Assembly (NCBI GenBank): GCA_002007465.1
Contig: LNAC01000774.1
Span: 386,426 to 450,425, forward strand
Length of the DNA stretch: 64,000 nucleotides
From: Ailurus styani
Lineage: Eukaryota > Chordata > Mammalia > Carnivora > Ailuridae
Direction: 5' to 3'
Shown: positions 45,654 through 57,139 of the stretch, one piece after another
How positions within the stretch are numbered: the stretch's first letter is position 1
How the letters are laid out: each line of letters begins with the position of its first letter
Position numbers and translations under genes: made by a program
Notes under the pieces: generated by a model
Databases searched by the model: none
Seen by the model: only the letters and a program-made list of their open reading frames with translations
Told to the model about the DNA's origin: nothing

Positions 45654-45846
45654 GGGGTGTCTGGGTGGCTCAGTTGGTTAAGTGGCTGCCTTTGGCTCAG
45701 GTCATGATCCCGGCGTCCTGTCCACGTAGGGCTCCCTGCTCAGCAGGGAGTTGCTTCTCCCTCTCCCTCTGCCCCTCCTCCAGCTTGTGCTCTCTCTCTT
45801 GCTCAGTCACTCTGTCTCTCAAATAAATGAATAAAATATTATTTTT
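45654..45846 (+). mobile_element. CanSINE, sense, older caniform type, in Tigger1
   Basis: 'ggggtgtctgggtggctcag', 'ggctgcctttggctcaggtc', CT tract, AAATAAATGAATAAAATATT tail. A-rich duplication AAAAGTTTGAAATATT / AAAAGTTTAAAATAAT. It carries a small internal deletion after GGCGTCCTG. Confidence 0.94.
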
Positions 45847-46275
45847 AAAAGTTTAAAATAATGTGAGAATTACCAGAGTGTGACAACAGATATGAAGTGC
45901 ACAAATGCTATTGGAAAAATGACACCAACAGACTTGCTCAAAACAGGGTTGCCACAAACCTTCAATTTGTAAAAAGTACAGTATCTGCAAAGCACAGTAC
46001 AGCAAAGTACAGTAAAACAAGGTATGCCTGCATTTTATTTTCCCAAATTATATTCATAAATAGGAACTTATAAGTCATGTTCTTCTACCCTAGAGGGGGA
46101 AATTAGCAAGTTATTATTTCAGTGCTTCTGGGTTATAAGAATAATAGCAAGAACGGAATTTTTTGGCAAGCATGTTACAGTCCACTTGCACAATGGGAAT
46201 CGAAACAGGATAGGCAGAGAGAATAGAAAGCTCTTTATTGAGGCAATTCTGTAAAATATTTTTTAATGTGTTGAT

Positions 46276-46365
46276 GGGGCATCTGGCTGGCTCAGTTGGT
46301 AGAGCATGAGACTTTTGATATTTGGGTTGTGAGTTCAAACCACATGTTGGGTGTAGAGTTTACTT
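46276..46365 (+). mobile_element. short tail-less CanSINE, sense, old type
   Basis: 'ggggcatctggctggctcag', 'ttggtagagcatgagacttt', 'gtgagttcaaaccacatgtt', 'gggtgtagagtttacttaaa'. This is the tRNA-like head followed directly by the tail, without the CT tract. GAGTTCAAACC is a degenerate B box. Confidence 0.9.
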
Positions 46366-46410
46366 AAATATATATATATACATATATATATATGTATATA
46401 TATATATATT
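46366..46410. repeat. (TA)n microsatellite in the SINE tail
   Basis: ATATAT run with ATGTAT and ATACAT interruptions directly continuing the SINE tail TTAAATA. Confidence 0.95.
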
Positions 46411-47463
46411 TCTAATGTTTTGAGAATTTGCAATAGGTTGTCAACTTCCATATTTGACAGGTCCAAAGATACCTTTGAATATAATTGATTTTTTTCATTA
46501 TCTCATATTTTATCCTCTTCTTTCCCAATATGAGCTTAGGTAATTGGAAGTTAGTTATCTTTATTTTGTGTCTAAGCAGGAATTCACTTATTAAAATTCC
46601 CATTTTGATATTTAGATTATATATTTGGGCCAAAAATCTCAGTGGGGTAGCAAATAATCATATATAGATCAAAGACCACAAAAACCATACAAGGCCATTT
46701 GATTTGGCTTTTATTCAGAGACAGTTAAGACTACTGTATACCAGTTATTGTCCAGATACGTCCATTATTTTTTTATTTTGTTCCTATCCATTTGGGAACA
46801 GTGTTTTCATTCTTAGTTTTCTCATTGGCATTTTAAATAATTTTTTTGTGTCATCAACTTAATTTGTATGTGCAGTAATAGATTCTGTCTTTGATTACTT
46901 TAGGAATTTAGGTCTTAGTTCAAACTGCTTGAATGGATGAGGTGGGCGGAGAGGATGAAAACTAGTGTTTGCTTTTTAGTGTTTCTGGCCAATTAGAACA
47001 TTCCTCTTCCCTAAAAAACAACAACAACATAAAAAACAACAACAACAACAAAAAAAACAAAACAAAAAGAACTATGTGGTCTGGAAATCTGAAGTAAGGA
47101 TGAATTCCATATATGTCCAGTTTGTAAAATATTTTTGCCAAACTAAATGATTTGACACTTTTTAGTCTGATGTACACAACTCTGGTAAAAGCATTTGTTA
47201 CCTATATAGATGTGTTCATTGCTTTCCAAAAGTCATACAAAGTGACCCAAAAGATAGTTCTTTTACTCTTTTGCTTGAAGAGGAAGTCAACCATGAATAT
47301 TACATCATTTGAGAGACACTTTGGTACAAACTTGCATGTGAAAGACAGAGCAAATAAGCAGATAATTTTAATAAACTAGTATGATTAGTAAGTACAAAGT
47401 AACAAAGTGTGTGTTCCACATGCAGGCTGAATTCTGTTTTGTTTGGCTTATATATTGCTTTAC
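46411..47463. other. intron with CAA-rich run
   Basis: Mostly unique. A CAA/A-rich tract lies at 47017-47066 and generates a poly-Leu/Phe reverse frame (46962-47177). No exon seen. Confidence 0.55.
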
Positions 47464-47479
47464 AAAAAACTAAAGGCTA

Positions 47480-47674
47480 GGGGTGCCTGGGTGGTTCAGT
47501 GGGTTAAAGCCTCTGCTTTCAGCTCAGGTCATGATCTCAGGGTCCTGGGATCGAGGCCCGCATCGGGCTCTCTGCTCGGCAGGGAGCCTGCTTCCTCCTC
47601 TCTCTCTGCCTGCCTTTCTGCCTACTTGTAATCTCGCTCTCTCTGTCAAATAAATAAAATAAAAAATATTAAAA
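47480..47674 (+). mobile_element. CanSINE, sense, young mustelid-type
   Basis: 'ggggtgcctgggtggttcag', 'gtgggttaaagcctctgctt', 'ctgcctacttgtaatctcgc', AAATAAATAAAATAAAA tail. The duplication AAAAAACTAAAGGCTA / AAAAAACCTAAAAGCTA flanks it. The frame at 47443-47631 is its translation. Confidence 0.96.
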
Positions 47675-47691
47675 AAAAAACCTAAAAGCTA

Positions 47692-49314
47692 AAAATGAGA
47701 AGTTCTGACACTCTTTACCTGTCCTCCTACAGATAGTCACCTGGAGGTGAGTTAAGGCTGCTCCCTGTAGATGAGGCATATAGTCTTCAGTTTGTCCTTG
47801 TCCATCCACACAGTATGTGCCCATCATAGCCAGCAAATAAGTTAGACTCAAGGATTTTACCTGCTTCAGAAGAATGAATGAAAGGGAAATTGGCTGTCTT
47901 TTTCCCTTATTGGTAATAAGAGGTATTAATGGTGATCCACTATCTCAATCAGATAAATGAGATTAAAATAATAGTATTTGTTTTATCACAGTTTTCTGTC
48001 AATTGAGATTCTTGAACTGTAGTTTGGGCGTGTGTGTTTTTTTTAATGCCCAGGTGACTTTTGAACATGAAACTAAGATGGTTCTGGTAGTAGCACTTAG
48101 TAGGCTCTGTGTGACCCTTCTCGTTGAATATATATTTGTTATTTGTAGTAGGAAATCCCTCTCCCCCAAATTGGTAGATAATAATTTTGGAGCTTTTACT
48201 TCTTAAGTGAAAAGAGTTGCTCAGGATTACAAATTAAGTGACTCTGAGTAAGATGGAATTTTAGTATCTTCTATTTATGAAAAAAGGAAGCAGTTTCTAA
48301 AATCTCTTTTAATTTGAGCACTTATTAAACTGGGACTTAAGATGGCATTTTTGAAGTTAAAATTAGTGAGAAATGTTAGTCTATTCTGTATCATGAAGAT
48401 ATTTAGCCCTTCAGTGACTTGCTTGTCAATAAAATATATTTCAATGTATTTTTAGTACAGAATAGTAATGAGTGATTTTATAACATCACTGTTCCAAAAT
48501 CTCTACTAGAATGGAAAAATGTGTGCTTTTGCTGTTTTAGTAAACAAGAGCTCTCTGGGGTTTGTTTCTTCTTTAAGGTCTATATGCCTTTGGGTTTTAC
48601 GTGCTCCGAGATGGTACATGGGAACTGATTATAATTCTCTTCCCTCCAGGTCCATCGTGCAGCTGTGTACAGGGATCAGATCTGGCACGCTTGCTCCAAT
48701 TTTTCAATTCTTTTCTTTCCCAAAATTTCTCACATTAAGACTGCTGAATTTTGTGTTTTGTTCTTTCAGTTACTGCATTACTATAATGCAAGTTGAAGCC
48801 AATTTGGGAATTTGACTTTTATATTTATTAGTTTTTATTTGTTTTATTCATTGATAGTGTTGGAGTTTTAAATGTTTATGAAAACAAGATGAATTTTAAG
48901 TCCCAAGTTGTGGCTAATTTAGATTCAGTCCTTCCCCAGTAAAAATGTTACAGTATTTACAGAAGGATCATCAAGATGTTACTGGGGAGAGCTGTGAATG
49001 GGTCTGCTGTTCCTTGATAGGAGTATAGCTGTAAGGGTAAGGGAGACTTGCAAGATGTGGAGATTGAGACTGAGCCACATTTTAGAATTTGTTATATTCA
49101 GGAGGCATTTTATACGCATTATTTGAAAGAAATCACATGATATTTGACTTACACACGTATAAAGTCAAATTTCCACCTCTTTATGGCTTCGGTCTTTACA
49201 ATTTCTGTGAGTTTTCTTTTTTATATTATGTAGGGATAGGTATTTTTATTGTTTTTTACAATTTTTGAATCTCTAATTATTAGTATTCTCTGATCTTTCA
49301 TTATGAAACTAGAC
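47692..49314. other. intron, nothing recognised
   Basis: 1.6 kb without a named repeat. A pyrimidine tract plus AG occurs at about 48642-48651 before an open frame (48519-48815), but there is no donor, no homology and no coding bias, so I do not call an exon. Confidence 0.5.
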
Positions 49315-49494
49315 TTTTTTTCTTTTAAGATTTATTTATTTGAGGGAGAGAGAGAGAGAGCGCGCGCACTCAGGGGCAAAGGGCAGAGGAAGAGGGAGAG
49401 AGTATCTTAAGCAGACTCTGTGCTGAGCATGGAGCCAGATGCGGGCCTCAATCTTATCAAAATGAAATCAGGACCTCTGCCACTCAGGTGCCCC
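49315..49494 (-). mobile_element. CanSINE, antisense, old and degraded
   Basis: 'tcttttaagatttatttatt', GA tract with GCGCGCGC, 'tgctgagcatggagccagat', then a head missing about 20 bases, ending CCACTCAGGTGCCCC. The only antisense CanSINE within 6 kb of the two TDRD3 exons. Confidence 0.88.
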
Positions 49495-49685
49495 TGGATA
49501 TATTCTTCTTTAATATATTGTGGAACTCAATGATTGAGTTTGCCTAGTTGTCCCTTTCTGTGTGTGTTGATAAAATTGTCTGTGGACCAAGAAATTGATT
49601 TGTGCAGATACTGGCTTATGTTTGTGTTAAGATCATAGTTCTAACATTAATAATTGTGGTTGATAAATAAAAATTATATGTTGTA

Positions 49686-49860
49686 ATGAAAAGACTGGTG
49701 AACTGGGAGTCAGGAAGCATTCTTGTTTTAACTTTGTGTCACTTAATTTTCTCTTTTTGGGAAGTTCTGTTAACATCTTTGGGCTTTCTTTTCCTCATCT
49801 GTAGAACTGAAGAGATAAATTTTACTTATATTAAAGATTTATTCCAGATCATCTCATTTC
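49686..49860 (+). repeat. MIR-like fragment, sense
   Basis: 'gactggtgaactgggagtca', 'tttgtgtcacttaattttct', 'tttcttttcctcatctgtag' and 'aactgaagagataaatttta' follow MIR order. Confidence 0.65.
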
Positions 49861-49974
49861 CCGTGATCTTTTAAATTCTAAAGGTGTACCTTTCTAGAAA
49901 AACAAAGTATTTTATTAGTCATTGCATACTACTTCCACATTGTGTAGGAATTTTGAAAGCTGTGTTTTTGTAAT

Positions 49975-50355
49975 TACTCAGCACTAATCACCCATATCTC
50001 TTTGTGTAGTTGCTTTCTATAATCCGTCTCAACCTAAACTCATTTCTCATTTCTTCCCCAGCCAGAATATTCCAGGTTATTACCTCTAGAATGTACTTTA
50101 CCCTTTTTACTTTTATGTTGTTGCTCATACTATTCCCTTTTGTGCCTTCTTTCCCATCCCATAGCCGCTTTGAGCCCCTGTAATGTTTCATTTATAATTA
50201 TTTTGGCCTTGCATGTTTATATATTTATTGTGTTGTGCTGTTTATGAGGCAGTGAACTCCTCAAAGGCAGGTGTTTAATTTTCATCCTTTTACTAATCTT
50301 ATTACTGACTCACATACTACTTTTCACACAAATAGGGACTTAATATTTCTAAAAC
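49975..50355 (+). repeat. L2 3' half, sense
   Basis: 'ctcatactattcccttttgt' (equivalent of the L2 'catgctgttccctctgcctg' block), 'gaggcagtgaactcctcaaa', 'ggcaggtgtttaattttcat' and 'aaatagggacttaatatttc' give the L2 3' order. Confidence 0.65.
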
Positions 50356-51035
50356 TGGATTTGTAAGATGACTAATTACATGTAGTCAGTGGCTAGGCCC
50401 ATTGAAAATTTAACAACATAATAAGAAAGTAACAGCCATTTTGAATTAAAGCAGTGTTTCAACCATCTGTGCTGACTATAGACATTTGTATTCCCTGGTC
50501 ACTTTTGTCCTGTTATTACTGTCTCCCCCTCCGTTCATTCTTACTGACTCATGTACATACTTAACACTTCTGTTTTTCCTCTGTAACCCAGTTAATGACT
50601 TGCTTTCTTTCATCATTATAGTTTAGCTCTGTGATGGTCTTAAACTCAATACTATATAATTGTTTTAATACATTCTTGTTTTGATATGTTTACTTTTATC
50701 TCCTTGGTCTTGTTCTTAGGCTTATCAGCTTTAATCTCTTATTGTTCTTTTGCATTCTTCAATTTACATTTCTTTTCACTTGCTCTGTCATTTTTGAGAA
50801 AATATTCAATCTATGTTCCTTAAAGGTACATGCTCTTTGGTTGTTGTCTCCAGGTAGAGTTTACATTGACAGGTGTCTTAGAATTAGCCTGATGTTGGAG
50901 ATTGATGGTGGAATTGCAGGCCATCAGGAATGAGCTTACTGTCAGACTAACACTCCTGTATCTTTTCAGTGGGAGAATGTCTGCAGCGGCAATGTTTGCA
51001 CCAACCCTTCCGTTAAAGGAGTTGATACTGATTAT
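50356..51035. other. intron, nothing recognised
   Basis: Unique sequence. The short open frames here (50742-50933, 50820-51140) show no domain. Confidence 0.5.
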
Positions 51036-51050
51036 AAAAGATGTGAGATG

Positions 51051-51168
51051 GGGGGTCCCTGGCTGACTCAGTCGGTAGAGTGTGCGACTCTTGATCTCAG
51101 TCAGGGTCATGAGTTTGAGCCCCATGTTGGGTATAGACATTACTTAAAAATAAAACCTTAAAAAAAGT
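51051..51168 (+). mobile_element. short tail-less CanSINE, sense, old type
   Basis: 'gggggtccctggctgactca', 'gtcggtagagtgtgcgactc', 'tgagtttgagccccatgttg', 'gggtatagacattacttaaa' then AAAATAAAACC tail. A perfect 15-base duplication AAAAGATGTGAGATG at 51036-51050 and 51169-51183. Confidence 0.95.
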
Positions 51169-51650
51169 AAAAGATGTGAGATGTTAATGGGCATTTGTAC
51201 AGGTGGACTTTTGAGGGGATGATTCTTTGAATTCTAGAATTTATCAAAGAATTTTAAAATGCCTGCATTGGGCGTGAATGAATGGTTAGAAATGACTCTC
51301 TCCTTGGATTCAATAATCTTTTTACTCTTGAATTAATTATTGTCTACAACAGATGTGATGTTGGTTTAGACTCGATAAAAGATCAAAAGGCAATAAGACA
51401 ATGGGTAAAAAAACTGAAAAGAGAACAGGAAAAGTAAAAGGTATAAGCTAAAAAGTTGCTTATCTTTGTGCCACTTTAAGTCAATAGCATTTACTAAAGC
51501 TTTCTCAGGAATGTAATGTCCAAGAAAGGGGATCTGAGAAGATAATATGAGAAAGTAGCAGAGGAAATTGTCAGGGATTAAGTTTAAATCTATGTTATTT
51601 TTAGTTCTATTTTTATAGCACATCTCAAGTCTCTTAAGAACTTTTGTATT

Positions 51651-51842
51651 GGGATGCCTGGGTGGCCCAGTCAGTTAAGTGACTGCCTTCCGCTCAGGTC
51701 ATGATCACAGGGTTGTGGGACTGAGTCCCACATTGGGCTCCCTGCTCAGTGGAGAGCCTGCTTCTCCCTCTCCCTCTGCCTGCTGCTCTGCCTACTTGTG
51801 CTCTCTATCTATTTGTCAAATAAATAAATAAAATCTTTAAAA
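51651..51842 (+). mobile_element. CanSINE, sense, older caniform type
   Basis: 'gggatgcctgggtggcccag', 'tgactgccttccgctcaggt', 'ctgcctacttgtgctctcta', AAATAAATAAATAAAATC tail. The 15-base duplications AAGAACTTTTGTATT / AAAAACTTCTGTATT are at 51636-51650 and 51843-51857. Confidence 0.96.
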
Positions 51843-52190
51843 AAAAACTTCTGTATTAACAAATATTTAAGTCTGATACTGTATTTGCGTAATAGTAACA
51901 GTAGCTCATACATTTATTTAGAAGTATTTTGATATTTAAATGGCTTTTCTCAGAAAGCATATGGATAATTTTATTGACACAGCATCCCTTTAAGGATACG
52001 AAAGAGGGAAAATATACATTACCCATTTAGTTCTATCAGAGAAGGTAAATAAATGGAATATCCAGAGCTCTTTCCCTGGTATTTGTAGTAGAAGCTTTTT
52101 GTAGTATGGAACAAAATTGCATGTTGACTTAAGAATATAATTTGGTTAATTTTGATTTTAGGAAATATTAAGCTGTTTATTTTATTTTAA

Positions 52191-52193
52191 CAG
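52191..52193 (+). other. TDRD3: splice acceptor CAG of the first visible TDRD3 exon
   Basis: CAG after a T-rich tract (52176-52190). It fixes the exon start; the next CAG (52201-52204 region, TTTCAG) would cost the conserved YLS residues and leave a different phase. Confidence 0.85.
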
Positions 52194-52278
52194 GTATCTT
52201 TCAGATGAAGGCATTGAAGCTTGCACAAGTTCTCCTGACAAAGTCAATATAAATGACATCATCCTGATTGCTCTCAAT
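52194..52278 (+). CDS. TDRD3: TDRD3 internal coding exon (N-terminal region)
   Basis: An 85-base exon: one base completing a split codon, then 28 codons. It is preceded by a pyrimidine-rich tract ending TTTTATTTTAACAG and followed by the donor GTAGGT. The translation contains [18 protein letters not shown] and then DIILIALN, which I recognise as the start of Tudor domain-containing protein 3, about residues 15-42 of the isoform that begins just before this exon. TDRD3 is a cytoplasmic and nuclear scaffold: this N-terminal part leads into an OB-fold (with DUF1767) that binds topoisomerase TOP3B, followed in the full protein by a UBA and a Tudor domain that reads asymmetric dimethylarginine on histones and RNA polymerase II. 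One isoleucine (VNIND) replaces the valine I recall from human. The exon ends in phase 0 and joins 58070-58135. The upstream exon, carrying the first two bases of the split codon (expected TG of Trp), is not in the window. Identification is from memory of the protein. Confidence 0.95.
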
Positions 52279-52703
52279 GTAGGTTTTGTTTATTAACTTA
52301 TAAACATTTTAAATCTAGAAGCTTTCATGAAAAATGTTTTATAGAATAAACTGGATTTTAAGAAAAGTAATATGGAGGACATCTTTTGCTTTTACTGTGT
52401 ATTTTAAGTTGTAGTGATGTTTGTTGAATTGGGTAATCTCATATCAACCCACTTTTTAGAAATATATGTTTTTTATAACATCTATTATACAGAATCTAAT
52501 AAGAAAGGAAAAAATGCAATTAAGATTCCCATTTCCCCTCAGTGATCAGTTAGAGAATTTCATAACATTTACAGGAGACATATAATAACAGAAACTACTG
52601 ATCGTATTTATTAAAACAAGTCATTTCATTAACATAGGAACTCCAGCTAGGTTATAGCTTTTTGACAGTTGTATTTTTTTGTTTCAAAATAACTTTTCCT
52701 GTT
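52279..52703 (+). other. TDRD3: start of TDRD3 intron between the two visible exons
   Basis: Donor GTAGGTTTTG, then unique AT-rich intron. The whole intron runs to 58069, about 5.8 kb. Confidence 0.85.
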
Positions 52704-52722
52704 GATGAAAGTAATATATATT

Positions 52723-52740
52723 TTTGTTTTTGTTTTTTTA

Positions 52741-52791
<51 letters not shown>

Positions 52792-52971
52792 TTGTCCCAG
52801 GGGTACAGGTCTGTGAATCATCAGGCTTACACCTTTCACAGCACTCACCATATCACAAGCCCTCCCCAATGTCCATAACCCAGCCACCCTATTATCCCTA
52901 CCCTCCCACCCCCCAGTAACCCTCAGTTTGTTTCATGAGATTAAGAGTCTCCTATGGTTTGTCTCCTTCTC
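52723..52971 (-). mobile_element. short 5'-truncated young L1, antisense
   Basis: T-rich start, an (ATT)n tail expansion, then the caniform L1 3' UTR ('ggtacaggtctgtgaatcat', 'ccctcagtttgtttcatgag', 'cctatggtttgtctcc'). A 19-base duplication with two mismatches at 52704-52722 and 52972-52990. Same 3' end type as the nested L1 at 2728-2932. Confidence 0.92.
52740..52791. repeat. (ATT)17 microsatellite in the L1 tail
   Basis: Pure ATT trinucleotide run of about 17 units. It encodes the poly-leucine stretch in the forward frame at 52662-52919. Confidence 0.97.
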
Positions 52972-52990
52972 GATAAAAGTAATGTATATT

Positions 52991-54357
52991 GTAAAGCACT
53001 TCAGAAAACAAAAGTAAAATAAGAAAATTAAGGCTATCCATAATTATAGTTTTGCTGTATATATATTTCTTTCCAATCTCTCTCCTTCTACCTATCTCTA
53101 TAGCTGTATTTTTTCCATAATTGGAATTGGCTTTTGGATTTTTTTGAAGAATTATAAAAATTGTTTGAAATTTAGGTGTAAGTATATGAATATTCTTTTT
53201 TTCAGCCTTGGTGTTATCTTATTGGGAGTATTTTCATATTATCTTTATAATAATAATCTATTACATTTATAATTTAATCTATTAAATTAAATTTATAAAT
53301 TATGATAAGTAGTCAACAAAATTCATAAGAGAATAACTTATCCTCTTATTCATAAGAGAATGACAGATCCACCATATCACTGCAACACAGGTGTAATGTG
53401 AGGCTGAAATGGCAGGAACTGATAAGAACATATAAAATATAAATAAATATAGAACTGTGTATAACTTTTTCTTTTTGCATTAATTTATATACAATTAAAT
53501 GGACTTACACAGATAAAATTTATGTTTTGAATTCTGTCATTTTTTTCAGCTTCTTTGAATTTTATTCAATAAAACTAACAAGGTCATTTTTTGTTTCTGA
53601 GCTAAGAATGTAGGTTTTTAATAAAGGAATAGCATGTTTTAAAGTAAGCTTTAGAAATTATGCATGTTGTCTATGACTACAAATGGGAATATTCCCTATA
53701 CACTTTAACTTTTTTTGACTTGTACCCTAATAAGTGAATTCTACTTTCAAAAAATATGGAAAGAACTCTATTAATTAAAAAAAATTCTAAAGATGGTGAA
53801 GAGAAGATTTTGTGACTGTCTTCTGTTCTTTTTTTTCTTATTTATGAACTTAGGTAAATAGCAATGATCTCTCTGTAATTGGATGTGAAACTTTAAAATA
53901 AATCAAGATGAAGTATTTGTCCTCTGTATATAAGAGGTACATGATGACCATTATTTTATGAATTAATTTCTTAATAATTTTATCTGAAATATATGATTGA
54001 ATACTCCAATCCAAGCTGTCATGCCATACAATAGGAAAAAGAAATACTTTTAATTAAGATGAAGTCTACAGCAGACAGATAATTTACTTTCCAAGCTTAT
54101 GACTTTTAAATAAAATCAGGCCTTTGTAGTATTTCTGTTGAATTTTTTTCAACTTTTTAAAGATTCGGGGCTATTAGTCACTAGTTGAAAAAGACTTGTA
54201 TTATTGATTCTTATTATATGTAACTTATTACATATTGGGAGAATAATCCTTTCATAAGCTTTCTTGTGTCCCACTCCTCCCATGCAAGACACACTGAGCT
54301 TGTTCCTTTACTAGCAATGAAAATGAAATAATATATCTATAGGTTTTTCCCAGTACC
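52991..54357. other. intron, nothing recognised
   Basis: AT-rich intron about 0.7-2 kb downstream of the exon. No named repeat or exon. Confidence 0.55.
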
Positions 54358-54375
54358 CAAAAGTAGAGCATTCCT

Positions 54376-54502
54376 GGGGCACCTGGGTGGCTTAGTCAGT
54401 TGAATATCTGACTCTTGATTTCAGCACTGGGCGTGGAGCCTGCCCAAGAGTCTCTTTCTTCTCCTTTTATCCCTCCACCTCGGCCCCTCCAGCTCATGTG
54501 CA

Positions 54503-54548
<46 letters not shown>

Positions 54549-54574
54549 AAAAAAAAAAAAGTAAACTTAAAAAA
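54376..54574 (+). mobile_element. CanSINE, sense, internally deleted
   Basis: 'ggggcacctgggtggcttag', 'tcagttgaatatctgactct', then a jump from 'gatttcagcactgggcgtgg' to 'agcctgcccaagagtctctt', losing the GGTCATGATC...GGGATC block. CT run of about 19 units (54506-54544), two A-runs. The duplication GTAGAGCATTCCT / GTAGGGCATTCCT flanks it. Confidence 0.92.
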
Positions 54575-54591
54575 AAATGTAGGGCATTCCT

Positions 54592-55829
54592 GCAAAACCT
54601 TTTGTAAGCCAAAATGGTGTAGAATGAAGAAGTAATTACCATTAATTTATATGGAAAGATTTTAGAGCATTCCCAGACCCTAAAAAGTAACCTCTCAGGT
54701 TTTTCTGTTACCTTAGAGCATATCTTGCTAATGGATGCACAAAATAAATCCAAAGAGAAAGCACAGATGCTCACAACACAGTTCAAAAGTCTTGTGGCTT
54801 GATGCTGAGATGCTGAGTATAGTTCCTGGGGAAGAAGCTTGGCAGTCCCCTCTCGCTGTTTGGGGTGCATTCTGTTTCTATAAAAGCTCACTGTAACACA
54901 ATCGCTCAACACTATTTTTGCTTTCCTCCTTTTCCTAAACGAAAATCTTTGAATTTCTTTCAGTTAGCGAAAACTCATGTAGGTCTTTTGTAAAAGCAAA
55001 GTGGCATAATGTGAACTTTTGAAAAGCAAGGGTAACTATACAGTGTTTCTGCCCAGGGAAGTCCAGTAGGGATGAGCACCTAAGGCATTTTTTGGTCTGG
55101 TCATAAAAGTACCCTTAGCCTAAACGAAGAGCAGTTCTAAGACCCCTCTCCCCAAAAAGCAGGTGTTCACCATAAATCACATTGTTTATACAAATCGTCC
55201 AGGCAGTGAACCACATTTTCAGTTAGGAAATGTTAAGTACAAGTTCCCACATGCCAGCCTGGGGCCAACCTTGTAAAAGCAAGCCGTTCTAAAAAGAGCA
55301 GCTTCAGAGCTCCTGTATAACTCATTTCTGTATAGATTTTTATGTTGAAAGGAGGGTTTTTATTTTTTCCTCTGTAGAATGGGGAGTAAGTACATTAAGA
55401 AATGACATTAAAAACCAGCATGTAGTTTGGGCTTAAATACCTGAATTACTCAGAAGTAAATTAAGTGATAGCTCAGTCTTAAATTACTGAATACTATGTA
55501 TTAGTAAAAATTTAAAAACAGATTTTAAAAATTTCTTTTAAGATTCTGTATTATATAAAATGACTTGCCAGATAGAAATTCCATTGAACTTACTCGCATA
55601 AATAGAAATCTTTTGTATGTGTGCACATGTGCATATATATTTATAGATTAAACATTTCTCCTGCATAATTTTTTATGTCCAATGTAAATGTATTTTTGGA
55701 CCCAGTTTTACTAGTGATCCTGATATAATGGCATCTGAATTGTAAAATTTCATTTGCAGTACTTATAAATTGATTTTGATTTTAAGATATTTAAATATTT
55801 GGTAGGTCATTTTCATCTTGCTGAAAGAG
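54592..55829. other. intron, nothing recognised
   Basis: Unique intron. The reverse frame at 54544-54912 (122 codons) overlaps the SINE A-tail and has no recognisable domain or splice context. AAAGTA-type direct repeats near 54980-55170 may be an old repeat I cannot name. Confidence 0.5.
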
Positions 55830-56010
55830 TAATGAAATAATGTTCATTATATACGTGTATGTATAACACTTTAAAAGCTATGTAAACTTTGAATATATTG
55901 TCTCCCTTTAGCCTGATAATAACTTTATGAAATAGGCTTGGTGCTATTTTTTCCATTTTATAAAGGGATAAATTAGCTGGATTTAGAGAATTTGTGGCAG
56001 TGTCCATGGT
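55830..56010 (-). repeat. MIR SINE, antisense
   Basis: 'aatatattgtctccctttag', 'ataataactttatgaaatag', 'tgctattttttccatttta' and 'gataaattagctggatttag' match reverse MIR. Confidence 0.75.
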
Positions 56011-56062
56011 CCTATCAGTTAATTACAGATTGTAATGATCCAGAGTTTAGAATTTTAGTATA

Positions 56063-56260
56063 GGGCACCTGGGTGGCTCAGTGGTTAAAGCCTCTGCCTT
56101 CGGCTCAGGTCATGATCTCAGGGTCCTGGGATCGAGGCCCGCATCGGGCTCTCTGCTTGGCAGGGAGTCTGCTTCCTCCTTTCTCTCTGCCTGCCTCTCT
56201 GCCTACTTGTGATCTGATCTCTCTCTGTGTCAAATAAATAAATAAAATCTTTAAAAAAAA
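56063..56260 (+). mobile_element. CanSINE, sense, young mustelid-type
   Basis: 'gggcacctgggtggctcagt', 'ggttaaagcctctgccttcg', 'ctgcctacttgtgatctgat', AAATAAATAAATAAAATC tail. A perfect 15-base duplication TAGAATTTTAGTATA at 56048-56062 and 56261-56275. Low divergence from its sister copies. Confidence 0.97.
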
Positions 56261-56275
56261 TAGAATTTTAGTATA

Positions 56276-57100
56276 GTGCTTATTTCAACTTTATGTTGAT
56301 GCCTCATTTTGGTTTAAATTAAATTTCACAAGTATTGCTAAAAACCAGAAATGAGGAACCCTGGTATATCGTAAAATTTGTACATATTCTGTTTTGCATA
56401 CATATTTAAATATTTCAGCCTTTGAGTGACTTCAAAATAATGCCTATATTTTTATGAACGTGAGTTGTATTACTGACGTGATGATTATTCATGTTCAGAT
56501 AACAAAATGTACGTATCTTATATTCACAAATAAACATGCTAGTTAACATTTATTAAGTGCTTACTCTTTGCAATTCATTGTACTAAGTACTTCATGTGTA
56601 ATTAACATTAGGAATAAAACAATCCAATATATGGAATGTTAATATAAGAAAATATTTTTTCGCATCTTTACTCAGTATTTTCAAAGTGAAAAGGCATGCA
56701 ACTTGAGATATGCTTATAATTCTTTCACTCTGTTACTGGATGGAGGCTGCAAAGACGATAAAGCTAACATATTGTTACACAAGTATTTTGGATTTGGGGC
56801 TTAGTTTGCCTGGCAGTTCCACTTGGTGAGTTGTAGCTTAGGAGTGACCCTTGCATTACATTGAGAATTAAAATATGAATTGTGGTAGTAAAAGACTGGA
56901 AAGATCTGTGGGGATTGTATAATTTATATGCTCATTTCTTAAGCTGACCACATACTAATATTTCAAATAAGAGGACATTCTGTTATTGTAGGTGATGAAA
57001 GAAGACTATCCTACTTCTCTCCATGTCTTCATTTTATGTCACAGTAATTTTAATCATCTAGTGTTTTCCCCCTAAGTCTAACACGAATTTCTGCCTTACA
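56276..57100. other. intron with a MIR scrap
   Basis: Mostly unique. A reverse MIR end ('gttaacatttattaagtgct', 'gcaattcattgtactaagta') is visible at about 56540-56610. Confidence 0.55.
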
Positions 57101-57139
57101 GTTTTTGTGATTAAATGCACTCTATTTTCTTTTATTTAG

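Larger units (their letters stand above)
42797..46030 (-). mobile_element. Tigger1 DNA transposon (pogo/Tc1-mariner), nearly full length, dead
   Basis: The left end TAGGCACACTTCAGAGATTTTG and right end AAAACAAGGTATGCCTG are degenerate Tigger1 terminal inverted repeats, next to a TA target (left) and CA (mutated, right). Interior phrases match Tigger1 over its whole length: 'ttctttcaaaattggagtca', 'agatccatcagaggaatcac', 'ctaggattttcagaatggta', 'cacaaaccttcaatttgt'. Without its four SINEs it is about 2.4 kb, the usual length of the family. It entered before the SINEs. Confidence 0.95.

Noticed and set aside
46276..46365. tRNA-like sequence with A- and B-box resemblance, considered as a tRNA gene
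   Set aside because: It is the head of a tail-less CanSINE; similar copies occur at 51051 and 60245, and no cloverleaf acceptor stem closes.
48519..48815. 98-codon forward frame with a pyrimidine tract and AG at about 48651
   Set aside because: No matching donor, no recognisable protein and no known TDRD3 exon at this place.
52662..52919. Forward frame with a long leucine run
   Set aside because: The run is the ATT microsatellite in an L1 tail read as TTA codons.
54544..54912. 122-codon reverse frame
   Set aside because: Ends in the SINE A-tail, has no domain and no splice context; length is within chance for AT-rich DNA with few stops on that strand.
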